In this document: one piece after another, positions 27,316-37,102 of the stretch | Position numbering within the stretch: the first letter of the stretch is position 1 | Layout of the letters: the number at the start of each line of letters is the position of its first letter | DNA from: Nitrospirota bacterium | GTDB lineage: Bacteria; Nitrospirota; Thermodesulfovibrionia; Thermodesulfovibrionales; UBA6898 | Direction: 5' to 3' | DNA length: 64,000 nucleotides | NCBI GenBank assembly: GCA_021783515.1 | Contig: JAJXTV010000002.1 | Location: forward strand, 1-64,000 | Made by a program: the position numbers and the translations under genes | Notes under the pieces: model-generated | Told to the model about the DNA's origin: nothing | Database searches by the model: none | Seen by the model: the letters and a program-made list of their open reading frames with translations, nothing else

Positions 27316-27586
27316 CTGCCGACAATCTCAATGTTTTTTGGGATAATCATTTACATGTATTTTTATGACAGCAAGAAGCACAACCTGCCCCACTTCCACG
27401 CATCCTATGGAGAAGGATGACGCCGTTTTTTCAATCGCAGATGGTGAGGTCATCGAAGGGAGTATGCCCAAAAACAAGCAAAAACTGGTTCAGGCGTGGA
27501 TTGAGATTCATCGGGAAGACCTTATGACAGATTGGCGACTTGCGGTAAGCGGGCAAAATCCTATGCCCATAAAACCATTGGAGTGA
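27316..27586 (+). pseudogene. DUF4160-family gene, frameshifted and lacking ATG at its expected start
   Basis: CTG-PTISMFFGIIIYMYFYDSKKHNLPHFHASYGE(G*), then shifted frame DDAVFSIADGEVIEGSMPKNKQKLVQAWIEIHREDLMTDW. Confidence 0.75.
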
Positions 27587-27590
27587 AACA

Positions 27591-27836
27591 ATGAAAAAAG
27601 TAATAAGCGTTAAACCAATTGAAGAAAAAAAAGTCGAGATTGTTTTTTCAGACGGGGTATGCGGAGTCTTTGATGTAACTCCCTATATCAGGAGTGATTT
27701 TTTCAAGCGACTTGAAGACGAAAAATATTTCAGGCAAGTAGGTTTGTTTTTCAATGGTATCGGCTGGCCGGAGGGGCAAGACCTGGGGCCGGATACGATA
27801 GAGGCTGATCTGCAAATAACGTCTCTCTGCCGCTGA
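27591..27836 (+). CDS. DUF2442 domain-containing protein
   Basis: MKKVISVKPIEEKKVEIVFSDGVCGVFDVTPYI...WPEGQDLGPDTI; paired with the upstream DUF4160 gene. Confidence 0.85.
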   Translation: MKKVISVKPIEEKKVEIVFSDGVCGVFDVTPYIRSDFFKRLEDEKYFRQVGLFFNGIGWPEGQDLGPDTIEADLQITSLCR

Positions 27837-27960
27837 TAATAATCTTCTTCAGGCCGTGTTCGAGGGCGTATTGTCTTACTGTCAATGCGTCATGCATCGT
27901 CGAGCTCCCGTGAAGGGGGAGCGTCACTATAGACTTCTGCGGCACACCGAGTTGAGGCGG
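27830..27960 (-). pseudogene. Internal fragment of the same DUF218 gene
   Basis: Reverse strand QLGVPQKSIVTLPLHGSSTMHDALTVRQYALEHGLKKIII matches GVPRERIVKLPFHGSSTMHDALEVKRYVREHGLKKIII of the intact copy. Confidence 0.85.
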
Positions 27961-28256
27961 AGCTTTTTCATGGTGAAATTATCGGCATCAAGGATGTCGT
28001 AATGTTCCAGGGGAAGACCGCAAGGGAGCTCAAGAAGGCATTCAGAGAATAAGTGGACGATTATTTAACCTTTTGCAAGGAGCGAGGCGAGACGCCCGAT
28101 AAGCCCTTTACAGGGAAGTTTGTCGTCCGCATTTCGCCTGAGCTGCACAGAAAGGTGTATCTATCCACGAAGCTCTCCAATGCAAGTATCAACGCCTGGC
28201 TGAACGAGAAGCTGGAAATCGCGGTCAATGAAGAGCTGAACAGATGTGGCGCATAG
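27954..28256 (+). pseudogene. HicB-like antitoxin remnant: 5'-truncated, with in-frame TAA
   Basis: EAELFHGEIIGIKDVVMFQGKTARELKKAFRE*VDDYLTFCKERGETPDKPFTGKFVVRISPELHRKVYLSTKLSNASINAWLNEKLE; TAA at 28050-28052. Confidence 0.75.
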
Positions 28257-28295
28257 TACGGATCGGCGCCTTTGTGTGAGAGAGCGCCAGAGTAG

Positions 28296-28889
28296 TTATA
28301 TTTTCGGTATGGCCCCGAACAGGCCGTATTTTATCAGATAAAAGAAGAATTTGCCATGCTCGACAATGCGGCCCCATAGGCCGATGGAATTCGATTTCGC
28401 GGGATATACGGAAAGATCGACCGGCAGGCTGGAGAACACTTTCCTGAAAGTCCAGAGCGCCCGCCACATGTGATAATCCGACGTGACGATAATAATTTTT
28501 TTCAGCCCGTGTTCACGGACGTAGCGCTTCACCTCAAGGGCATCATGCATCGTCGAGCTGCCGTGGAACGGGAGCTTCACGATGCGCTCCCGCGGTACGC
28601 CCGACTTTATCAGTTCCTGCTCAGCCCACTCTATCTGATAGAGGTTGCGGCCGTATTTCGCCGACCAACCGCCCAAAACGCCGTCGTTGGTCAGCAGGAC
28701 GAGTGGAGCAAAACCTTTGCGAAACAACTCCGCAGCCGCCGGAGCGCGCTCCTCGTAGTCACCGGCAAGAAGGACGATGGCATCCGCTTTCGATAAAGCT
28801 CGATGTTCCTTCGGGTCGACGAATACATTTTCCGACGTATTCCCGACAATGATCAGGAGAAAAAGTGTAATGATGACAAAACGTCGCAT
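28296..28889 (-). CDS. DUF218 (YdcF/ElyC/SanA-like) protein, intact copy
   Basis: ADAIVLLAGDYEERAPAAAELFRKG, HGLKKIIIVTSDYHMWRA; N-terminal TM. Confidence 0.85.
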   Translation of the reverse strand: MRRFVIITLFLLIIVGNTSENVFVDPKEHRALSKADAIVLLAGDYEERAPAAAELFRKGFAPLVLLTNDGVLGGWSAKYGRNLYQIEWAEQELIKSGVPRERIVKLPFHGSSTMHDALEVKRYVREHGLKKIIIVTSDYHMWRALWTFRKVFSSLPVDLSVYPAKSNSIGLWGRIVEHGKFFFYLIKYGLFGAIPKI

Positions 28890-29213
28890 GATTTCATCGC
28901 TAGAGAAAGGCGCTCATGTCACCACAATGACGGTTAAGTAGTCTTTTGCTTCTGCCGGCCATGGGAGTGCTCTGCCCATCTATTTCCGGTGCCAACCCAA
29001 CGTGCCGTATCCTATCGGATAACAGAGAAATCTGCTATGCTCGACAAGATAACGTACGATATTTCTGCATAGTTGAGTCATGGCACCCTCGCATCAAGTA
29101 ATGTCGTTTCGACAAAAACACAAAACATGAGAAAACACACGACGGCTTAGACGTTTGACACAACCGACCGGCAATGGAGAGTGTAGAAGAATTACCATGC
29201 CGGGTTGACGCGG

Positions 29214-29969
29214 TTATGCCACCTGTTTCTCAAAAAGGATATGAATCCAGTTCGGATGTGCAGCGCGAAAATGTTTTTGTACATTGTTCAGATTGAACGC
29301 TATCCTCGTCGATATTTTTTGCAGGATGTTACGTTGAGGTGGCTTTAATAGCTTGGCTCCACAATAAACGCAAGGTTCTTCTTGGTCGTAATCTCCATAA
29401 GGATTTCCAGCAAAGTCAAGGAAGAACTCAGACAATGAGTTGGTGCATTCATCGTTTTTTCCAATAAAAGATATCTTCCTTGTGCAGCATAGAGGAAACA
29501 ACCCTTTTAATTTAAGCTCATCAAAACTATTAACGTGTCCCCATGGAGGATTCCTTCTTCCGCATGTATAGCATCTTGTCCGGCCTACTCTGATATCTTG
29601 TTCGAAAGGGACGCCAATCAGTATATATTTTTTTGAAACACGTTGTAGTTCCGAGCATGCTATTTTGAGTTGCTTCGATGGAATATGTTCAAGGACTTCA
29701 GCACAAAAGACCAAGTCAAATTCATCCGCATCGAAATCCAGACTTGTAATATTCCCTTTAATACTTTTAATTCTTGGATGAGAAATGGCTGGTTTTTCTA
29801 AATCAAGTGCTACCACCTGTTCGAATCTCTCCGCTAGCAAAATTGAAAACCAACCATCTCTGGCCCCAATATCTAGAGCTGTATTTATACAATCATCAGG
29901 AATAAGCGTTATTAGGTCCGCAGTCCTTTCTTTCTCAGTGTCACTATTTCGATAATAGGTTAGATCCAT
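29214..29969 (-). CDS. Class I SAM-dependent methyltransferase
   Basis: ALDIGARDGWFSILLAERF, FDLVFCAEVLEHIPSKQL. Confidence 0.85.
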   Translation of the reverse strand: MDLTYYRNSDTEKERTADLITLIPDDCINTALDIGARDGWFSILLAERFEQVVALDLEKPAISHPRIKSIKGNITSLDFDADEFDLVFCAEVLEHIPSKQLKIACSELQRVSKKYILIGVPFEQDIRVGRTRCYTCGRRNPPWGHVNSFDELKLKGLFPLCCTRKISFIGKNDECTNSLSEFFLDFAGNPYGDYDQEEPCVYCGAKLLKPPQRNILQKISTRIAFNLNNVQKHFRAAHPNWIHILFEKQVA

Positions 29970-30246
29970 TCTTTACTCCACTTTTCCACAAGTATAACGC
30001 ACTCTGAGGCCGTGTGGAAGAGGAAATTGGCCTGGGCGGGTGTCTGTCAAATCCTTCAACACTCCCCGCTAAGGACTGTCTTAAGAAACTTTTACTTGAG
30101 GGTTAGTGGACGCGAATACCCTTTTTGGCATAAACACCTGCAACATTGAAATCCTCTCGGTTGCACGAAGAACAATATATACATGAAAACAAAATTCACA
30201 ATGAGATGCGTAACTCTTGGATCCTTAATAGGTTTTAAAGAGATGG

Positions 30247-31290
30247 TCATTGACGTTTTTGAATTTCGGGGCTGGGTGTAAATTTCGCGCAGATGACACT
30301 ACGCCTGGAGCCGCCACGGGTCATGTCTTTAGCCCGCACAAACTGGTTGACTATCTTGAAAAGAGCTTTCTTTAAGAAATTCTTCTGGAATCGAAATATA
30401 ATTTTACGTTCCTCATCTTCGTTCACGAGATTGCCGTTGGCTTTCAGTACCGGGCCGCGGGTCGGCAGCGAAAGCGACAGCTCACATCGCCGCCTAATAG
30501 GATGAAGGGTACTGTATTCCTTGAAAGCGGTGAAACATACTTCAAAACCCATTCTATTCCCCATATACAATAGGGATTTTTCGGAAAACCACCACAGATG
30601 AACGGGCGGGGTTTCTGTTTGCCATAGAACAGAGTCATGGTAAATAGAGCGGTTCGGAGTAGTTACGATAATGTACCCTCCCTTTCGCAACAGCATCTGC
30701 GCGGCCCTGATAAATCCTACCGGGTCAGGCAGATGTTCTATCACTTCAGTCATTATGATAACATCATAACTGCAAGTCGCATGGCTGCTTAACTCGATTA
30801 AGTCTGCGCATAGGTACATGTTACCGTAATTTCTCGACGCCTCTTCAATAGCTTTACGCGAGATATCCATCCCGGTGGCGCGATAGCCGCGTCGGGAAAT
30901 TGCATAGGTCAAATATCCAAGCCCGCACCCCACTTCCAGAATCCTCGCCTCCCGAGGGACATCTTCAAGATGTTTTCCGATTGCCCAGTAAACATCCTCC
31001 GCTGACGCAAGATAAGCGAGCGGATCCGGTTCCGAAAGCACTCTCTTGCTGTATCCGGCATACCTCATGTATCCAGGCAATCTGTGACTGTTGAGGTAGA
31101 TAAATTCATAAAGGCCGTTATCTATCATCGGTGGCATAGCATAGGCTGTGCCGCAGAAATCGCAATGGACGATTTCGAAGATATCGGGTTCCCGATACCC
31201 GGGCTGTTCCCCCGACATTAGCCTTGCTTGGCGGCCGCACATTGCACAATTGATATTTCTCTTTTTGCCCACCTTACCAATACCCTCCAT
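30247..31290 (-). CDS. Class I SAM-dependent methyltransferase with N-terminal Cys-pair zinc-ribbon-like segment
   Basis: CAMCGRQ...CDFCGTAY; ILEVGCGLGYLTYAISRRGYRATGMDIS; YDVIIMTEVIEHLPDP. Confidence 0.87.
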   Translation of the reverse strand: MEGIGKVGKKRNINCAMCGRQARLMSGEQPGYREPDIFEIVHCDFCGTAYAMPPMIDNGLYEFIYLNSHRLPGYMRYAGYSKRVLSEPDPLAYLASAEDVYWAIGKHLEDVPREARILEVGCGLGYLTYAISRRGYRATGMDISRKAIEEASRNYGNMYLCADLIELSSHATCSYDVIIMTEVIEHLPDPVGFIRAAQMLLRKGGYIIVTTPNRSIYHDSVLWQTETPPVHLWWFSEKSLLYMGNRMGFEVCFTAFKEYSTLHPIRRRCELSLSLPTRGPVLKANGNLVNEDEERKIIFRFQKNFLKKALFKIVNQFVRAKDMTRGGSRRSVICAKFTPSPEIQKRQ

Positions 31291-31502
31291 ACTATTATTG
31301 GCAGAATCGACGCAGCTAACGGGTTGTCTTTCTGAGCTGGATCTTAGATTCCACTGTCAGTACAATTCAGCTAAAGGCAATGCCTGCTTTGTGGCTGGCA
31401 AATTGTAGTTTGCCAAATTGCCCCACGTGTTTTATTCAAAACCAGTAATATGGTAATCATGATTTCGCTTTTTCCATTTTATGAGGCGACCTCTTGTACT
31501 GA

Positions 31503-32306
31503 TCACGTATAGGTCTTAGGGGCTACCATTGAATTCGCCCATTCCTTTATTTCAGGCGAATAGTCGCCGCCGTACAGCATCCCGGTTCCCGCACTTTGCC
31601 CGATGAGGCGGGGGCGAATTGTGAACGCAGAGAAGCCGTTTCTCATCAGCGGCATGAACATCCGATTTTCGAAGGACAGCTCTTTGCGGTCATTCACTGT
31701 CAAATGACAATCGATCAGCTTTTTCCGATAATAATCAATACTGCATTTATAAAAGATAGTCTTGATATATCCTGTTCCCCGGTTGCTTATGATTTGCGCG
31801 ATCGGCGTATTGGCGATAATTCGCCATACTGCTTTCTTCCATCCCTTCATGCAGAGATCGAACACTACATCGTCTGATTCTGCCGAAGTCCGGACTTCGT
31901 CGAAGTTTTCGACGAATACAAGTCCTGTTATTTTAAAGAAAGCCTGCTCGCCTTTTAGCAAAGCACTCTTATCTATAACATGCCTCATTATCTCGCCTTC
32001 TCCATAGCCTTTGCCATACAAGGCAACTCTGTTATGATCTCCTTTGAAACAAAGGACCTCAAGCCTCTTGCCATGTTCTTCCGCGAGCCTGATAAGATCG
32101 ACAAAAACGTCTTCAGAACAAGTATTGTCGCACAGGACAATTTTCTTTACGCGCGTTCGAGTTATCCAGCATAGCATGCTGCAGTATAACTGCGAGAGGC
32201 GCACCCCGTGGTCTTTGATCGTAAGGTATGGGTCTATAGACCGAACGGCTGAAGTTACAATAAGCGCTTGTCCGGCTTCTTGTTTGTTCTTTGGTTCCCG
32301 CATCAC
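31503..32306 (-). CDS. Uncharacterised protein in the polysaccharide locus
   Basis: 267 aa intact ORF; no family recognised with confidence. Confidence 0.65.
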   Translation of the reverse strand: MMREPKNKQEAGQALIVTSAVRSIDPYLTIKDHGVRLSQLYCSMLCWITRTRVKKIVLCDNTCSEDVFVDLIRLAEEHGKRLEVLCFKGDHNRVALYGKGYGEGEIMRHVIDKSALLKGEQAFFKITGLVFVENFDEVRTSAESDDVVFDLCMKGWKKAVWRIIANTPIAQIISNRGTGYIKTIFYKCSIDYYRKKLIDCHLTVNDRKELSFENRMFMPLMRNGFSAFTIRPRLIGQSAGTGMLYGGDYSPEIKEWANSMVAPKTYT

Positions 32307-32418
32307 TCGCTATCACTCTTCACTTTCTCGAAAAAGGAAAATCCTTTCGAAGGAGAGGCGTGGACTTAACTCCTGTCTGGACCAGATCCCGCGGTGCCAA
32401 CGACTGTTCAGAATCATG

Positions 32419-33390
32419 CTAATGGTTACTTGCCGATATCCTGCCCAGCACATAATTGCCCGCATAATTTGACACCTTGGTGAGCGAATAGGCAAAGATG
32501 AAAGAATAGAGGTAAACGCACGCGATGTTATAGGGGAATTGTATCGGTGCCATCTTTATGATTTCAATTATTTTGACATGTACGATAAATACGGCAAGTG
32601 AAGATAGCGCCATTTCCTGCAGGAAAGGAAGAAATCTGCTGACTCCTTTTGCATTGATCGAGGTGGCGAGCATATAAAACGCAATCACAGTAAGGAAATT
32701 AAGGTAGAAATTTATAAAAATGTATTTCTTATCTATCGATAATATATAGTGGTGCATTCCTTGAGAACATAGAATTATTGATGTCGATACGACAGCTATG
32801 ATCAGGCCGTTCTTCCCGGTGAAAGAGCCGACATTCTTCTTGGTTACGTACATACCAAGCAGGAAACTGATAAAAGCAGTTAAAGAAAAGAAAATATCGC
32901 TGGAAGGCAAGCCGGAGGGAATAACACTCAGCGTCCTTGTCCTATAGATAAACAGCATGAAGGCAAAGACCATCAAGAATACAAGCATATTCCTCGTTCC
33001 CGTCACGGTAAGTTTATTTAGTGGCAAAAACAGAAGATACAGCGCCCACAATACCGGGAAAAAAGAGGTCAATTGGTCAACGTCATGCCACGTCAGTATA
33101 TTGAAGCTCGTATCCGCAAAACCTCGCCAATTACCAAGATTCATTACCCCTATGTACATTAATAATGGAATAACTATTTTGATAATCCTTTTCTTCGCCC
33201 AACTGGAGGCGTTTACCGGTTTTTTCAGAAAGCTTAATGTTAACCCTATCCCCGATATGAAGTAAAATATAGAATCTCCCAAATGTCCCCCGAAGTCTAG
33301 GTGCGGGAATGGATAGAGGTCTCCTAAGTGAGCATTCACTATCAGCAATATTGCTAAAATTCTAAGAAAAACAAGATTCGAGATGATCAT
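32419..33390 (-). CDS. Acyltransferase-3-like membrane protein, tandem copy A
   Basis: 323 aa multi-TM; LRILAILLIVNAHLGDLYPF, FYFISGIGLTLSF. Confidence 0.8.
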   Translation of the reverse strand: MIISNLVFLRILAILLIVNAHLGDLYPFPHLDFGGHLGDSIFYFISGIGLTLSFLKKPVNASSWAKKRIIKIVIPLLMYIGVMNLGNWRGFADTSFNILTWHDVDQLTSFFPVLWALYLLFLPLNKLTVTGTRNMLVFLMVFAFMLFIYRTRTLSVIPSGLPSSDIFFSLTAFISFLLGMYVTKKNVGSFTGKNGLIIAVVSTSIILCSQGMHHYILSIDKKYIFINFYLNFLTVIAFYMLATSINAKGVSRFLPFLQEMALSSLAVFIVHVKIIEIIKMAPIQFPYNIACVYLYSFIFAYSLTKVSNYAGNYVLGRISASNH

Positions 33391-33498
33391 AACTTAGATG
33401 TCAGTCTACTGTCTGACCACATTGAGGACGATCTCAAACTCCGCTCCATGTGGGAATGCCAGGCCTTTCAATTGTTCAGTTAGTGTCATTCTTGTCTG

Positions 33499-34470
33499 TC
33501 ACGCTTCTTTTGGCGATATTCTCTTGAGTACATAATTGCCCGCATAATTTGACCCCTTGGTGAGCGAATAGGCAAAGATGAAAGAATAGAGGTAAACGCA
33601 CGCGATGTTATAAGGAAATTGTATCGAGGTTTTCTTCAGGATATCGATTATTTTGCCGTGGACGATAAATACCGCAAGGGAAGACAAAGCGATTTCCTGC
33701 ATGAAGGGAAGAAATTTGTCGATTACCTTCAGATTGACAGAGGTGGTGAGCAGATATAACGCAATGACGGTGAGGAAATTAAAGTAGAAATTCATGAAAA
33801 TATACTTCCTGTCTATCGTGAAGATATAATGATGCATTCCTTGGGAAAAGAGAACGATCGCGATCGACGCGATCGCTACGAGGAAGGTGTGCTTTCTGCT
33901 GAAAAAGCCGTCGTTCTTCTTAATGACGTACATGCCGAGCATGAAGCATATTAGAGCATTCAAAGAGAAAAATATATCGCTGGAAGGCAACCCCGAAGAA
34001 ATATCGCTCGACGTCTTTATCCGATAGACAAACAATATGAATGTGGCAAGCATAAGCACTAATAGCGTGTTCCGTGTCCCTGTTGCGTTGAGTCTGTTGA
34101 TCGGCAAGAACAACAGATAAAGCCCCCACAATACAGGGAGAAACGACGCGACCTGTTTAATATCATGCCAAATTACAAGAAGAAAGACCTCGTCGACAAA
34201 CCCCTTTAAATTGCCGAGATTGACCAGTCCGATATAGATCAGCAAGGGAATGATGATTTTCGTAATTCTTCTTTTTCCCCACTGAAACGCGGGAAGCGGA
34301 TTTCGGTGGAAGCTTGCAGTTAATCCTATGCCCGATACGAAATAGAATAAAGAGTTTCCCAAAGTCCCCCCGAAAGCCATACTTGGGAAAGGATAAAGAG
34401 TTTCCAGATGGGCGTTCACTATCAGCATTATTGCAAGTATCCTCAGGAAAACGAGATTCGATATTATCAT
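33499..34470 (-). CDS. Acyltransferase-3-like membrane protein, tandem copy B
   Basis: 323 aa; co-linear paralog of 32419-33390 at an exact 1080-bp offset. Confidence 0.8.
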   Translation of the reverse strand: MIISNLVFLRILAIMLIVNAHLETLYPFPSMAFGGTLGNSLFYFVSGIGLTASFHRNPLPAFQWGKRRITKIIIPLLIYIGLVNLGNLKGFVDEVFLLVIWHDIKQVASFLPVLWGLYLLFLPINRLNATGTRNTLLVLMLATFILFVYRIKTSSDISSGLPSSDIFFSLNALICFMLGMYVIKKNDGFFSRKHTFLVAIASIAIVLFSQGMHHYIFTIDRKYIFMNFYFNFLTVIALYLLTTSVNLKVIDKFLPFMQEIALSSLAVFIVHGKIIDILKKTSIQFPYNIACVYLYSFIFAYSLTKGSNYAGNYVLKRISPKEA

Positions 34471-34735
34471 GTTTTATGGATTTGCACCCGCCGTCTGAGC
34501 GTGTCGTAAATTTGAGCAGGCATACGTTCTATGAAGATATGCGCGATGTGATGTTTCTGATGGTGTCATTATTGTTCACTGACAGTGATAGTGTGCTCCC
34601 CGTTCATGTAGGTAACCATCCCGAACAAGCCGTATTTTATCAGATAAAAGAAAAAAGTTGCCATGGTCGCCGGCATGGAACGATACGCCGGAAGAATCGG
34701 ATTGTCATGAGAAAGCAACAGGGAACGACCTCCTT

Positions 34736-35686
34736 CTAAAGCATATCTGTGTCGCGCTTAGAGAAAACAAGATCCATGTCCGTCATAACGAGGCCAGTAA
34801 ACCGCCTAGGATTACTATACTGACCGCACGTTATGTATTGTTTAGGGCTATAGTCGTTTTCCAGGCTAAAGGCGTTAAATCCAGCTCGCTTGAAGATAGC
34901 AAAAATATCCTCTGGTGTTTTGCCCTGTCGTTTAAGCTTGTCCGGAGATATCTCAATAATAATTTCTACGTTGTCATGATAGTCGCCAAAATGATCGACC
35001 ATCCCCTTGACTACCATCCATTCTGCCCCTTCAACATCAATCTTGATGATGCGAGTGCGTTTAGCTTCCCCATTTAACAGTATTTGATGTAATGGTAAAG
35101 CGGCTATTTCACATTCTTGCATTCCCTCAAAATCGTTTAAGATCGATGCCCTCCCAATGTTATCAGGTGGTCCGCTGAAAAGAGCGAGACTACCAGGCTG
35201 GTCTGATACCGCTACGTTAACGGCCCTGACGTTAGTAATGTTGTTTCGCGAAAGATGCTCCTTCAATTTGGCAAAAATGCGCGGAGAAGCTTCAATTGCT
35301 ATTACTTTTCCATTTTGTCCCACAAACCTGGAGGCAAGGAGCGTAAAATATCCGATATTAGAGCCTACATCCACAAATACATCCCCAGCTTCCAATCTTC
35401 TAGAAAGGAAATATGTTAAATTCGGCTCCCAAAGACCAAAATAATAGATATATCTCTGAATGAGGTCTTTCGTGTTCCCAGACATGATCGCACCGAATTG
35501 TGTTTTCGTAGTGAACTTGTGTGGGACCCAGCTGAAGAAAGGTCTTATAACGAGATGCCAGCAAAACATTCTGCATCGAATATTCGTCATGTGGGCCAGA
35601 CATAGCTGCGCTAAAGTAATCAACGGGCCCAGTCTCACATAATTCTTTAGTGCTTGTTTGATTCTTCCTGTCACGTTTTCTTTCAC
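34736..35686 (-). CDS. FkbM family methyltransferase
   Basis: GDVFVDVGSNIGYFTLLASRFVGQNGKVIAIEASPRIFAKLKEHL; IIKIDVEGAEWMVVKGM. Confidence 0.88.
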   Translation of the reverse strand: MKENVTGRIKQALKNYVRLGPLITLAQLCLAHMTNIRCRMFCWHLVIRPFFSWVPHKFTTKTQFGAIMSGNTKDLIQRYIYYFGLWEPNLTYFLSRRLEAGDVFVDVGSNIGYFTLLASRFVGQNGKVIAIEASPRIFAKLKEHLSRNNITNVRAVNVAVSDQPGSLALFSGPPDNIGRASILNDFEGMQECEIAALPLHQILLNGEAKRTRIIKIDVEGAEWMVVKGMVDHFGDYHDNVEIIIEISPDKLKRQGKTPEDIFAIFKRAGFNAFSLENDYSPKQYITCGQYSNPRRFTGLVMTDMDLVFSKRDTDML

Positions 35687-35699
35687 AATGCTGGATAAC

Positions 35700-36821
35700 T
35701 CAGAGTTCTAGCAATTCAACAGCGTGACTCAAGTCTGACAACATGCGATCGATACCAAAGTGTCTTTCAGCGAGAATTCTACTATTTGCGCAAAATGTTG
35801 TCAATTTTTCTCTGTCGCGCTCAAATCCTTCTATTATCGATATCCAACTCTCCATGGAAGCGCCTGGCTCTAACAAGTAACCATTGTAGTTGTTAATCAC
35901 CATCTCTTTGATTGCCGCAATATTGTGAGAGACTATGGCCAGACCGGAAGCGGCAGCCTCTTTAAAAACATGCCCAAGCTTGTCGTTCGACGTAGGCAAA
36001 ACAAATAGGTCATTGTTCTGATACAGACTGATAAGCTTCCCGATCTGTTGGTGTGTGATCCCCGCTACTATAGAAACACCTTTAGGAGGCTTGAGACTAG
36101 AGGCAATTGGATCATTTGTGACTATGGTTAATGAGCACTTCTCGCGCAAAGATTTACGAAATGCCTCCAATAAAAAGAAGCCACCTTTGCGGCGCAGGTC
36201 GTTTCCGACAAACAGCAGCCTGATAGGATTCCTTCGGTCTAATCTAGTGGTTTTTGCGGGGGTCCAGCGAGTAAGATCAAGACCGCCGCGGATAACTACA
36301 ATCCTTTTGTCGGATACGTTATAATCATCGCGCAAGGATTGAGCACAGCATTCGGACATCGGCGAAAAAACGGCAATTTGAGAGATAATTGATTTATATA
36401 TTCGGCTCGTTATTAAGTCCTTAGCATAACATTTGACCGCCGCCAAGGAGGATGTGTCGGTCCTTCTTACCAGAGCATGCGACTGTATGTCCGTAGTATC
36501 TGTACATAAGATTGTTTTCTTTCTCCTGACAATTTCTTTGAGTCCATATATGAATTCAAACCCTAGTATAAAAAGTGCTTCATATTTATCGATGTCTACC
36601 CGTTGCAGTTTTTCCCTGAGTGCATAAGCCGACTCGAATTTATTTTTCCATAAATTGTACTTGTTCCATGACCTGAATACAGAATAATCGTTGTTATCGA
36701 AGGACAAAGTGTCATAATCTACGGCGTCAAGTCGGGACATGCAATCGCATAATTGCTGTGCAAATGTCTTATGCCCCAATATCTCTGAGAGAATGAAAAG
36801 AACTCGCGGCTTCCTTCTCAT
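35700..36821 (-). CDS. Glycosyltransferase (GT4-like)
   Basis: IRLLFVGNDLRRKGGFFLLEAF, DLFVLPTSNDKLGHVFKEAAASGLAIVS. Confidence 0.83.
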   Translation of the reverse strand: MRRKPRVLFILSEILGHKTFAQQLCDCMSRLDAVDYDTLSFDNNDYSVFRSWNKYNLWKNKFESAYALREKLQRVDIDKYEALFILGFEFIYGLKEIVRRKKTILCTDTTDIQSHALVRRTDTSSLAAVKCYAKDLITSRIYKSIISQIAVFSPMSECCAQSLRDDYNVSDKRIVVIRGGLDLTRWTPAKTTRLDRRNPIRLLFVGNDLRRKGGFFLLEAFRKSLREKCSLTIVTNDPIASSLKPPKGVSIVAGITHQQIGKLISLYQNNDLFVLPTSNDKLGHVFKEAAASGLAIVSHNIAAIKEMVINNYNGYLLEPGASMESWISIIEGFERDREKLTTFCANSRILAERHFGIDRMLSDLSHAVELLEL

Positions 36822-37102
36822 CTCCGGCTCAAAGTCCTACCTAGCGAGGTATATCTCATTGCAAAAAGTACCGCCTCTACTTTCGAATAGATTCAAAAAG
36901 AGTTAATTAGCGTATATATAGTAACCTTTTGTGAGGCTTCTTTGAAACGGCGGCATTTTGAGTTCCAAATTGCCGCTGACAAAGAATTCTGCGACTCCTT
37001 GAATGTTTTAACTCGATAAATAACGTGAAGATCTGGGAAGTATCCACGGCAGGGCACGAATAACGCATAACATGTTAAAAAGAAACAATAAAAAATGCCT
37101 AT

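Noticed and set aside
28925-28945. Possible inverted copy of the ATPase-flanking repeat (gacggttaagtagtc versus reverse complement of gacaacttaaccgac)
   Set aside because: Only about 15 bp with mismatches; could be chance.
25018-29100. CRISPR array suspicion from recurrent short repeats
   Set aside because: Repeats are irregularly spaced, degenerate and match DUF218 coding sequence or intergenic repeats; no regular spacers or cas genes.
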